NCBI GenBank assembly: GCA_003542575.1
Contig: DPKJ01000004.1
Span: 129-50,823, forward strand
From: Rikenellaceae bacterium
GTDB lineage: Bacteria; Bacteroidota; Bacteroidia; Bacteroidales; UBA932
Direction: 5' to 3'
Length of the DNA stretch: 50,695 bases
Shown: one piece after another, positions 36,359-45,243 of the stretch
How positions within the stretch are numbered: position 1 is the first letter of the stretch
How the letters are laid out: each line of letters begins with the position of its first letter
Made by a program: the position numbers and the translations under genes
Notes under the pieces: generated by a model
The model's database searches: none
What the model was told of the DNA's origin: nothing
The model's input: the letters and a program-made list of their open reading frames with translations, nothing else

Positions 36359-39300
36359 ATGAAATCTCCAAAATTAATTTTTACAGCTACCCTTTTGGGG
36401 TTGTCATTATTTTTTATCTCTTATCCTGTAAATGCAATTGGACAGAGCCGGAAGGATTCATCTGTTAAAATTGATAGTTTGTGGAAAAAAATCGACTTGG
36501 CACAAAGTGAGAAACGGCCATCGAGTGCCATTTCACATGCAAAAGAGCTGTACGAGTTGGCAAAAGCTACAGAGTCATACCAACACATGGTGTTGGCATC
36601 GGAGGTTATAATAAAGAACAGCTCGTTGATAGATGTAAGACAAAAGAATGCAATCATAAGAGAGTACTCATTAAAAGCGTCAGATTTTAATGACACTGTC
36701 GCACTAACGCTTTTTAAATGTAACATGTTAAAACACTTAGTACGACATTTTTATTTCGAAAGAGACCAGACTGAAGGATGGATTAATGAATTAAAATCAC
36801 AATGGGTAGAAGAGATTTTATCCGACATAAAAAAGCTAAGAGGGGCATCTTTGTCAGAGTGGAGCCGATTAATAGACAGCACCAAATTTATGTCAGGGTA
36901 TCAAGATGCATCTGTTTATGAATATGCTCTCATAAGTATTATTAGTTCAATGAATGAGAGTGACTATGTTAGGTTTTCACCTGTAATCCAAAAATATGTT
37001 GCAGACCCTGATAGATATAATTTTTTCAATTCAAGATTAGAGTTATTATTCAAAGAGCTGCTTGAAGTTCAGATTACCCGCCCTGATAACTATCTCGTGA
37101 GTAAGATGATGTATTATTCTTACAGAAACACACATTCATTTGAAGATATTTCAGACAACACAAAAATAGATGACTATCAGCAAATCGTTAATCAATTTAA
37201 GGCATACCGGAATGTAACTTTATTTGTAAACGAGCTTGTACTTTTAAAAGAGAGAAAAATTAAAGAACAGTCCGGCTCATATTCTGAACTATTAGAATAC
37301 TGTGAATACTGGATTAAAAAACACCCGGGGGGTGCTGGGACTAACGCCTTAATATCTTTTAAAAGCAGAATTAATCAGCCTTATATTTTTTTCGATGGTC
37401 CCAGACAATTCGCCCCTGGAAAGGAATTTAACCTGGACTTTAAACATAAAAATGTCAACGCGGGAGAATTGCTGATTTTTAAAGTAAATAATCCCCTCTC
37501 TCTGCTGAAATCTGCAGAGAGTCTAAGGTTATGCAAAAACATTGATTCACTCCTTAAAATAGATGCTTCACTTTACGAAAGTCAGAAACTGCTTTTTAAA
37601 AACTCCGTTTTTGGGTACTCTGATTCAAAGGCTCACTCAACAAGAATTGATAATGAAGGTGCTTATATTTTAAAATTCGTATCCAAAGAGATAAATAGTG
37701 ACCTTTTCTTGAGGGTATTTATAAATGACACTACGGTAGTTCATCGTTTTATGAACTCTCGTAACTATTTTATTCCATTAAACATATACACAGGGGAACC
37801 GATTAAAGAGGCAAAACTCATATTTGCCCAACAAAAAACAAACCCGAGAAACTATAAAGTTGATTCCGTAAATATTTTTCATAAAGGTCATTATCAATTT
37901 AATGGCTTTACCATGATAGATATGCCGGATTTTACCAACATCAAGCATGTAGTTTTTAAAGTAGGTGACCACACTCCTTATTCATTTCTAAACACTTATT
38001 CCAATCCCCTTGCAAAAAAAGATAACTATTTGCAGGCATTTTCTGATAGAAAACTTTACCGCCCTGGTGATACTGTTTACTATAAAGTATTCTCTTTTAA
38101 TAAAAAAAATGGCATAAATGTTAACCACTCTCAAAAGCTAATCGTTAAAATAACAGATGTTAAAGGTGCTGTAATTCAATTGCAAAATCTTGAAACAAAT
38201 GAATTCGGCTCTGCATCCGGAAGCTTTTTTATCGGGAAAACTGTACAAAACGGAACCTATAACATAAACATAACAGAAAGTGAAACAGATAATCAAGACT
38301 CATATCCTAACCAATATACATTCAAAGTAGAGGAGTACAAGCGTGACTCCTTCTATATCACAACAGATAAAATAGATGAAGGCCTTAGATTTGGAGATAG
38401 CATCACTATTACAGGAAGTATTAACTCATACTCAGGCTTTCCTGTCTCTGGTGCAAGAATCCTATATACTGTGGCAACAGAGATGTTCCACACAAAAATG
38501 CACCGGAGATATAATTTTGCATCCTTTAAATCATTTGAAACTATAAGTAACTCTCTGGGGAAATTTTCTATTTCGTTTAAGCTAAACAGGGATAGCTCCA
38601 TGTTTCATGCAAATGAAAATATGGCCCAATTTCATATTCAAATCAGATCAATTTTGTCAAACTCTGAGTCAGCCATCAGTAATGTTTCATTTATAGCCGG
38701 AGACTTGCCTGTAAGAACTTACATATATTCCAATAAGGTTATATGTGCACAACGCGATGTTCTGTTCAATATAAGAGCATTCAGCGGGTTCAGCACAAAA
38801 GTTAAATTAAACGCTGATTATCACATAGTCTCCTCAAAGATGGGTAAACAAGATTTTTCAATTAAAGGCAAGGCTGTTACATTTGAAGATATTAAGCCGG
38901 ATTTAACCGGGCTCGAAAGCGGTAATTACAAATTTATCTCATCTGTTCATTTAAAAGATGGGCAAATTGTACGAGATTCAACCGAATTCACACTATTCCA
39001 CTTAGAGGATAAACAAGTTCCAAAAAATGGTAATCCATTTTTCCTATATCCTCTTAAAAGAGAACAAGAGAGTGAAAATATTGAATTTCTCATGGGAACA
39101 TCCGAAGAAAAGATATTTGCAGAGCTTGAATTAATAACAGAGGATTCAGTTGTTTACAGAGAACCTCTAATTGTAAAAAAGGGGATGAAAAAGTATACAC
39201 TTAGTATTCCGGCTATCAATTCAGACCTCCTTCTTCTATCTATTACCTCTGTTTTAAAAGGGAAGGCCTTTACTGTTAATGAAACATTCCAAATTGAAAA

Positions 39301-41716
39301 TAATAAAACCAGAGAACTAAAACTTTACATTACAAATCTCAAAAAAAGAGTCTCAACAGGCAATAATGAAACACTGACAATATGTTTGAAAGATAAAAAT
39401 GGTAACCCTGTAACCGATGCAGAGGTTATGGTATCGATATTTGATAAAAGAGCTGATAAATGGATAGAAAACAACTTTTTCCTTCAGACACAAAAAATTC
39501 CTCTCTTTTCTCTCTATCCAACTCCTACATCTGGTTTTCGTCGTGGGGATAATTATACAGAGTCTGGAATAATCACTTCAGAAGAAGAACAAGATATACC
39601 ATTTATGATGCCACCATATTCTTCCGTTACGGTCAGAGGTAGTGGTAGATCTGAAGTTGCCAATTCTAAAATGAACGATTTAGTTTACAGGCATAACTTC
39701 AAAGAGACCTTACTATTTAAACCAAATCTGTATCCGGATCTGAATGGTGAAGTTAAAGTGAATTATAACACCGGTGATCTCACTTCAACATTCAGAATTA
39801 TGTTATTGGCTCACGATAAAAACCTGAATAATCATTATTTCCACGACACTTTTGTGGTTAACAGAGATCTGATGATCACTACAAATCTTCCAAAATTTGT
39901 GCGCGAAGGTGACTCTCTCTCTGCTAAAAGTATGTTAGTGAATTTAACTGGGAAACCTATTAATGCATTTTACGAAACAAGTGTTACCTATAAGAGTGTT
40001 ACCAAATCGGAGAGGCATGAAATATTTCTCGAACCGAGAGAACAGAAGTATGTGAGTTCCAATATAAATATTCCAATAAACAGTAAGAAAATTAATGATG
40101 ATTCTGTTACAGTGAGGATTTCTGTTAGTTCAGATATGTATTCAGATGGAGAAGAGCATAAAATCAAAATTATTCCCTCCTGGAGAGATGTAAATCAGGC
40201 AACTGTTATTCATTTAGGAACATCAGGTAAATATATTTTCCCTCTTGTTAATGAAAATTCAACCATAAATGGATTGCCCGATACTGTTACGGCAACACTC
40301 TCCTCTCCACTTGAGTTATTATTCGAAGATCTAAGGAAGATGCAGGATCCGGAATCAGAAGATCTCTTTTCGTTTTTAGACGCTGCTTACGCCAGAAGTT
40401 ATTTCAAAGATTCAAACCTGAATGAATTTATGAATCGTGCATTTCTCCGATTTGAGAAACAATTCGGAGAGAATGGTTTTATAAGCTGGTATCCCGGAAT
40501 GGCAGGAAATTACTATCTCTCATATCTGTTTCTTGAAAAAATGAACGATATTTTAAATCTTGAGAGATTAGTTATAAGTGACAAACAGATGTATGTTATA
40601 AAAAAAGTGATTGATGCAACCGATAGACATTTTATTTACCAGTACCAACTTCATCTAAAGAGAAAAAAGGAGTTCAATAGTGACTTTATCCCACTGTTTA
40701 ATGCAATCTATTTAAGAGTTCGTCCTCTTTACTCAAGCTTTCCAATTTCCAAAGAGTTGAAAAACACAATGAGCTACTACCTTGATTCATATGAAACCAG
40801 GAATATTAGCGGTTCTGTAATAGAAAATGCATACATAGCTGCCGCTTTAATGGCAAATAAGAGAGAGGGTGCAGATATTCGTTATTTAGCATCCATCAAA
40901 GAGCACGCAGTAAAAAATCAAAGGGGTGAGTATTATTTTCCGGGAACTTTGCTTCCTTTAGGAGGCCTGGTGTCAAACGAAATTTCCAACCATGCCTTTT
41001 TGTTAAATCTTTTTGCTAAAGTAGGTGATATTGAATATGCTACCGGAATCTCAAAATGGATTTTGTTTCAGAAAGAGAATCAGCATTGGGGCAAAGGGAT
41101 ATTTATTACTGATGCTATTGATGCTATATCCAATTTACAAAAAATTACGGGAGTGAATGATGTTGGTATGGAGAATTCTAAAAGCATTCTGAATATTGAT
41201 CATCGCAGGAATGTTGTGAAAATTAACAAGAGAAGTAACCATACTGAATATCTCTACATACTCCGGACCCTACCGGTTAAAGATTCAGAGGTTAAAGATT
41301 ACCCTAACGGGATCTCTATCGAAAGGAGGTTTTTAAAAATTGTTGTCGAAAACGGAGTAGAGAAAGAGATTGAAATGAAAGCCGGTGAAATATTTAACAC
41401 TGGAGATATCATTGAAGTAGAATCAAAGATTCGAAATTCTGATAACAGGTCTTATGTAGTTTACGAGTGTAATATCCCAGCTTCATTTGTTACCTTAAGA
41501 GAGTTTTCGGGCTTTAACGGGATATATTACAAAGTTGTAAATAACTCATCAATCTCTTATTCATATGATTTTCTTCCTGAAGGAGTTCAGACAATTAAAG
41601 AGCGATTTCTTGTAAACAATAAAGGCACCTTCTCTTCGGGCACTGCTGTTGTAAAATCTATATTGAACCCGGCTTATTTTGGATATGGAGAAAATAAAAG
41701 GGTAATTGTGCATTAG
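36359..41716 (+). CDS. Alpha-2-macroglobulin-like surface protein without a visible thioester motif
   Basis: About 1785 residues from the ATG at 36359 (MKSPKLIFTATLLGL, signal peptide to about residue 30); an upstream Met at 36275 lies inside the SGNH gene. The first 350 residues are helical. MG-type domains follow, with KLYRPGDTVYYKVFSFNK near residue 564. The A2M core is FKETLLFKPNLYPDLNGEV then TSTFRIMLLAHDKN near residue 1110. A helical bundle at about 1310-1600 takes the place of the thioester domain, but no Cys-x-Glu-Gln is present. The C-terminal SYSYDFLPEGVQTIKERF resembles MG10. No lipobox is seen. Likely a protease trap or envelope protein; the partner is unknown. Confidence 0.82.
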   Translation: MKSPKLIFTATLLGLSLFFISYPVNAIGQSRKDSSVKIDSLWKKIDLAQSEKRPSSAISHAKELYELAKATESYQHMVLASEVIIKNSSLIDVRQKNAIIREYSLKASDFNDTVALTLFKCNMLKHLVRHFYFERDQTEGWINELKSQWVEEILSDIKKLRGASLSEWSRLIDSTKFMSGYQDASVYEYALISIISSMNESDYVRFSPVIQKYVADPDRYNFFNSRLELLFKELLEVQITRPDNYLVSKMMYYSYRNTHSFEDISDNTKIDDYQQIVNQFKAYRNVTLFVNELVLLKERKIKEQSGSYSELLEYCEYWIKKHPGGAGTNALISFKSRINQPYIFFDGPRQFAPGKEFNLDFKHKNVNAGELLIFKVNNPLSLLKSAESLRLCKNIDSLLKIDASLYESQKLLFKNSVFGYSDSKAHSTRIDNEGAYILKFVSKEINSDLFLRVFINDTTVVHRFMNSRNYFIPLNIYTGEPIKEAKLIFAQQKTNPRNYKVDSVNIFHKGHYQFNGFTMIDMPDFTNIKHVVFKVGDHTPYSFLNTYSNPLAKKDNYLQAFSDRKLYRPGDTVYYKVFSFNKKNGINVNHSQKLIVKITDVKGAVIQLQNLETNEFGSASGSFFIGKTVQNGTYNINITESETDNQDSYPNQYTFKVEEYKRDSFYITTDKIDEGLRFGDSITITGSINSYSGFPVSGARILYTVATEMFHTKMHRRYNFASFKSFETISNSLGKFSISFKLNRDSSMFHANENMAQFHIQIRSILSNSESAISNVSFIAGDLPVRTYIYSNKVICAQRDVLFNIRAFSGFSTKVKLNADYHIVSSKMGKQDFSIKGKAVTFEDIKPDLTGLESGNYKFISSVHLKDGQIVRDSTEFTLFHLEDKQVPKNGNPFFLYPLKREQESENIEFLMGTSEEKIFAELELITEDSVVYREPLIVKKGMKKYTLSIPAINSDLLLLSITSVLKGKAFTVNETFQIENNKTRELKLYITNLKKRVSTGNNETLTICLKDKNGNPVTDAEVMVSIFDKRADKWIENNFFLQTQKIPLFSLYPTPTSGFRRGDNYTESGIITSEEEQDIPFMMPPYSSVTVRGSGRSEVANSKMNDLVYRHNFKETLLFKPNLYPDLNGEVKVNYNTGDLTSTFRIMLLAHDKNLNNHYFHDTFVVNRDLMITTNLPKFVREGDSLSAKSMLVNLTGKPINAFYETSVTYKSVTKSERHEIFLEPREQKYVSSNINIPINSKKINDDSVTVRISVSSDMYSDGEEHKIKIIPSWRDVNQATVIHLGTSGKYIFPLVNENSTINGLPDTVTATLSSPLELLFEDLRKMQDPESEDLFSFLDAAYARSYFKDSNLNEFMNRAFLRFEKQFGENGFISWYPGMAGNYYLSYLFLEKMNDILNLERLVISDKQMYVIKKVIDATDRHFIYQYQLHLKRKKEFNSDFIPLFNAIYLRVRPLYSSFPISKELKNTMSYYLDSYETRNISGSVIENAYIAAALMANKREGADIRYLASIKEHAVKNQRGEYYFPGTLLPLGGLVSNEISNHAFLLNLFAKVGDIEYATGISKWILFQKENQHWGKGIFITDAIDAISNLQKITGVNDVGMENSKSILNIDHRRNVVKINKRSNHTEYLYILRTLPVKDSEVKDYPNGISIERRFLKIVVENGVEKEIEMKAGEIFNTGDIIEVESKIRNSDNRSYVVYECNIPASFVTLREFSGFNGIYYKVVNNSSISYSYDFLPEGVQTIKERFLVNNKGTFSSGTAVVKSILNPAYFGYGENKRVIVH

Positions 41717-41936
41717 ATTTACTTTTCCACTTTTCTATACAAACGGGTTGCATTTGAATTGATTTTAGTAAAACTTCAAATTTTACCAATTTTCCCTTAT
41801 CGATCACAGGGAGGTGGTAATCTATTGTCTAGCAATTAGTGAAGCAATTAGTGCTTATTAGAAGTTCATTCATTCTCTCAAAAGTCAAGCCTGGTAAGCA
41901 AAAGCGTAATATTGGCAGAATTGTCACCTCAACTTA

Positions 41937-41967
41937 TTGACTGTTAAAGTTTTTTATTATATCTTTA
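41937..41967 (+). promoter_or_regulatory. Promoter of the cas operon
   Basis: TTG (41937-41939), 20 nt, then TATCTTTA (41960-41967), one mismatch from TAnnTTTG. Transcription would start about 15 bases before the cas6 ATG at 41989. Upstream, AGCAATTAGTG occurs twice in tandem (41831-41841 and 41843-41853); the rest of the 272-bp gap after the alpha-2-macroglobulin gene is AT-rich and shows no gene. Confidence 0.5.
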
Positions 41968-41988
41968 GAACTCTTTTAAACAATTACA

Positions 41989-42768
41989 ATGAGATTTCAG
42001 ATTTCCTTTATCCGTTGCGGGAAAAGCAATATGTTGCCGATGGACTATCAGTACTATTTGAGTGCTTGGATTTACAAAGTTCTGTTCAATGCAGACAAAG
42101 AATTTGCACAATTTCTTCATCAGACCGGTTACTCCGGGTCAAGTAAAAATTTTAAGCTCTTTAATTACTCTCCCCTTATGTTTGAACAATATGTCTTATG
42201 GAAAGAGAGAGCTCTTTTTGAAATAAAGAGTGATTCCATTAAAGTTAAAGTTTCGTTTCAACTGGGTGAAGCTGCAGAAAAATTTATAATCGGCCTTTTT
42301 AATCAACAGATTGCATACATTGGGAACAAATTCAACGGGATTGAACTAAGGGTCAATCATATTGAGAGAATTCCTGACTTGTCTGAAAATGAAAAACATT
42401 TATACAGAGCCCTCTCTCCTGTTGTCATTAGCGTCATTGATCCTGCAACAAAATATGCCAGATATACCTCACCGGTAGATGAAGAGTATTCTAAATGGCT
42501 TAAAAACAATTTAATAAACAAGTTCAACAGCATACCACTTAATTCAAATCAGATTGTTGATTTTGAGATGGATTTCGTTCTAAAAAGTAATCCTAGATCA
42601 AAATTAGTCACCATAAAACCCGACTCAGAACAAGCAAGTAAGATAAGAGGATACCTGTTTGATTTTGAATTAACCGCCCCCATTTACATTCACAACTTAA
42701 TACAGTCTGCCGGTTTTGGAGAAAAAAACTCAATGGGATTCGGTTGGTGCGAAGGAAATTACACTTAA
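41989..42768 (+). CDS. cas6: Cas6 crRNA-processing endoribonuclease
   Basis: A 259-residue RAMP protein that cuts the CRISPR precursor RNA within the repeats. The C-terminal Gly-rich loop GFGEKNSMGFGWCE is the Cas6 hallmark. His44, in FAQFLHQTGY, matches the position of the general acid/base His in the Pyrococcus enzyme, with Lys53 and Tyr residues at 20-29 nearby, so the enzyme looks active. It is the first gene of the locus and ends 11 bases before the cas3 ATG. Confidence 0.92.
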   Translation: MRFQISFIRCGKSNMLPMDYQYYLSAWIYKVLFNADKEFAQFLHQTGYSGSSKNFKLFNYSPLMFEQYVLWKERALFEIKSDSIKVKVSFQLGEAAEKFIIGLFNQQIAYIGNKFNGIELRVNHIERIPDLSENEKHLYRALSPVVISVIDPATKYARYTSPVDEEYSKWLKNNLINKFNSIPLNSNQIVDFEMDFVLKSNPRSKLVTIKPDSEQASKIRGYLFDFELTAPIYIHNLIQSAGFGEKNSMGFGWCEGNYT

Positions 42769-42779
42769 AGAATTTTTAT

Positions 42780-45239
42780 ATGATAGAACCCTTATATAAA
42801 AAACTAACAGGGTATAACCCATACAAATACCAGGTAAAAGTGTTTGAACTTTTATCAAGTGGAAAAAATGTAATACTTAGTGTACCAACTGGTGCAGGCA
42901 AAACCTGGGCTTCAATCATGCCATTTATTTATTCTCAACAAACGGGAAAATCTGATTTTCCTCAAAAGATGATCTACAGCCTCCCCCTTCGGACGCTAGC
43001 CAATTCGATTTATTCTGATGTCACCAAAGTTCTAAATGAGAAGAAAATAAGCATTGGCAAATCTTCAATCCATACGGGCGAATACAAAAATGACGAGCAT
43101 TTTGAAAACGATATCATCTTTTCAACCATTGACCAAACTCTGAGTAATTTTCTTTGCTTCCCGCTTTCTCTTTCAAAACGACAAGCAAATATTAACGCAG
43201 GTGCGCTTGTTGGAAGCTATCTGGTATTTGATGAGTTCCATCTACTTGACCCTAAATTATCAATGGGAACAACAATTGGGATGTTGAAGACTTTGAAAAA
43301 CCTGTCTCGGTTTTGTATTATGACCGCCACATTGAGCGAGGAATATATAACCAAATTGAAAAAAGCTGTTAATGCCGAGGTCGTTTCAATCAATGATTTT
43401 CCCGAAGATACCGCATTTATTAAATCGCTAAAAGTACCTGAGGGTCACTATGCCAAAAAAGCTGTAATTGTAAAAGATGAAGCCATCAACGCCCAAACAA
43501 TATTAAAGCGGCACAATAAGAAAACGATTGTTATTTGCAACCGCGTTGAAAAAGCGCAGCATCTTTACAATGAAATTGTAGGTTCACACCTTGAAGGTTT
43601 TGAAAACCTTCAAGGTCTCCAAAGATCAAACATCATCTGCCTTCATTCCCGTTTTTTTGATGAAGATCGAAAAAAGAAAGAAAACGAATTAAAACGACTG
43701 TTTGGAAATAAGAACGAAGAAAGTGCCATCCTGATTTCAACGCAAGTAATTGAGGCTGGCATGGATATTTCGTGTGAAACCATGCACGTTGAAATTTCGC
43801 CAATCAACTCCTTTTTACAGCGCGCCGGACGTTGCGCCCGTTGGGAAGACGAATACGGTGAAATATTGGTATATGACATTCTGGAACTGGAAGAACGAGA
43901 AGAACATGAAATTGAAACAGATGATGAGGAAGAAGAAAAACAAAAAAGAGCAATAAACAATAAATACTTGCCTTACGACGAGTCGCTTTGCAAATTAACG
44001 TTGGAAAAGTTAAAAGGAATTTCTATCCTCGATAAAGACATTTCGCAAAAGCTTGTAGATGAAATATTAATGTCTAAAGAATTGAGTGATTATTCACTAA
44101 TCAAAGAAAACAACTTCAACCGTTCCAAAATCCAACAATCGTGGAAGACTTGTGAAAAGAACATGTACTCCCAGACAATACGCGACATACAGAGCATTGA
44201 GATTGCAATTATTGATTCTTCAAAAGAAACACGGGGTACTTTTATACCCTACAAATACCAGACGATTGGACTGTACAAATGGTCATTTATCAAATGGAGC
44301 AAAGAGATTCTTGAACAAAACAAAGACGTAATTTTCAAAGCAGAAAGCAATAAGGAGTCGCAGTTTATTGACTGGGATACTTTGGATAGCGAGGGTTTTA
44401 CCCTAAAACCAATCAATAATCCGTATCTACTTAAAAATTGCTACGATACCGTTTTTGTTGATAAATCCATATTCAAATACACATCAGGAGCAGGCCTTGA
44501 ATTGGGTACAGGAACAACATGTTCGCCGCTCAAACCTTATGAGAAAAAAGAAAAAGAAGCAATTGAATACCGTAAAGACACCTTTTGGCAACACAATAAG
44601 GCCATTATTAATTGTTATGAGCAGGAACTCAAACCCAAACTGCAATTTGCATTTCAGCAATTGGATAGATACTGGGGAGCAAGCATTGATTGGGACAAAT
44701 TGATTAAAGCCATGATTTGCCTGCATGATTATGGCAAACTTAATTCCGCTTGGCAGAAGCCAATGAGAGAGCTACAAATTCTCAGAGGTAATTATAAACC
44801 CGATGAAGTTTTAGCTCACAGTGATTTTAATGAGCTTATCGACAAAGAAATTGAAAAACAAAGCGGAGCAAAGAACAAACCGCCCCATGCTGGAGCTGGC
44901 GCATTAGCATTTATTAAAAGCGCAGAGACAATTATTGACCCGGATGATTATGAAGATCTCGCCAATGCGATTTCAACAGCTATATTAAAACATCATGGAG
45001 TTGAAACAGAAACTTATGCGGATTTTGAAATTACACAAATTCATTACAAAGAAATTGAGCGATTATTTGAAGAGATTGATTTAAAAGCAACACTCCCACA
45101 AAAAGCACGAGGAGGAAGGTTGACCGATTTTACACCTCGCAATAATGAAGAATGGGTAATTTATTTTTTTTTCGTTCGAATACTTCGCTTATGTGATCAG
45201 AAAGCAACGATGAATATTGAAAAATATCTAAAACTATAA
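42780..45239 (+). CDS. cas3: Cas3 helicase-nuclease with C-terminal HD domain
   Basis: About 819 residues from the ATG at 42780; an in-frame TTG at 42744 lies within cas6 and is rejected. Walker A SVPTGAGKT (residues 35-42), Walker B DEFH (151-154), MTATLS (181 on) and QRAGRCARW (about 347) make a superfamily 2 helicase. The HD nuclease set follows at the C-terminus: WQHNKAI, LHDYGK (His649-Asp650), PPHAGAGA and KHHG. The usual Cas3 order is HD first, so this one is reversed. An acidic, low-complexity stretch near residues 375-395 joins the helicase lobes to the rest. Residues 270-279 are encoded by a perfect palindrome. It unwinds and degrades target DNA recruited by Cascade. Confidence 0.93.
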   Translation: MIEPLYKKLTGYNPYKYQVKVFELLSSGKNVILSVPTGAGKTWASIMPFIYSQQTGKSDFPQKMIYSLPLRTLANSIYSDVTKVLNEKKISIGKSSIHTGEYKNDEHFENDIIFSTIDQTLSNFLCFPLSLSKRQANINAGALVGSYLVFDEFHLLDPKLSMGTTIGMLKTLKNLSRFCIMTATLSEEYITKLKKAVNAEVVSINDFPEDTAFIKSLKVPEGHYAKKAVIVKDEAINAQTILKRHNKKTIVICNRVEKAQHLYNEIVGSHLEGFENLQGLQRSNIICLHSRFFDEDRKKKENELKRLFGNKNEESAILISTQVIEAGMDISCETMHVEISPINSFLQRAGRCARWEDEYGEILVYDILELEEREEHEIETDDEEEEKQKRAINNKYLPYDESLCKLTLEKLKGISILDKDISQKLVDEILMSKELSDYSLIKENNFNRSKIQQSWKTCEKNMYSQTIRDIQSIEIAIIDSSKETRGTFIPYKYQTIGLYKWSFIKWSKEILEQNKDVIFKAESNKESQFIDWDTLDSEGFTLKPINNPYLLKNCYDTVFVDKSIFKYTSGAGLELGTGTTCSPLKPYEKKEKEAIEYRKDTFWQHNKAIINCYEQELKPKLQFAFQQLDRYWGASIDWDKLIKAMICLHDYGKLNSAWQKPMRELQILRGNYKPDEVLAHSDFNELIDKEIEKQSGAKNKPPHAGAGALAFIKSAETIIDPDDYEDLANAISTAILKHHGVETETYADFEITQIHYKEIERLFEEIDLKATLPQKARGGRLTDFTPRNNEEWVIYFFFVRILRLCDQKATMNIEKYLKL
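43588..43616. repeat. 29-nt perfect palindrome inside cas3
   Basis: Arms ACCTTGAAGGTTTT (43588-43601) and AAAACCTTCAAGGT (43603-43616) are exact complements around a single G. It is read in frame as residues 270-279 of Cas3 (HLEGFENLQG), in a loop between NRVEKAQHLYNEI and NIICLHSRF. Such long perfect symmetry is not expected from coding needs and resembles a small mobile palindromic element. Confidence 0.85.
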
Positions 45240-45243
45240 GACC

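Noticed and set aside
41717..41988. A second CRISPR array or repeat remnant upstream of cas6
   Set aside because: Only an 11-bp tandem duplicate is present and it does not resemble the repeat at the right edge.
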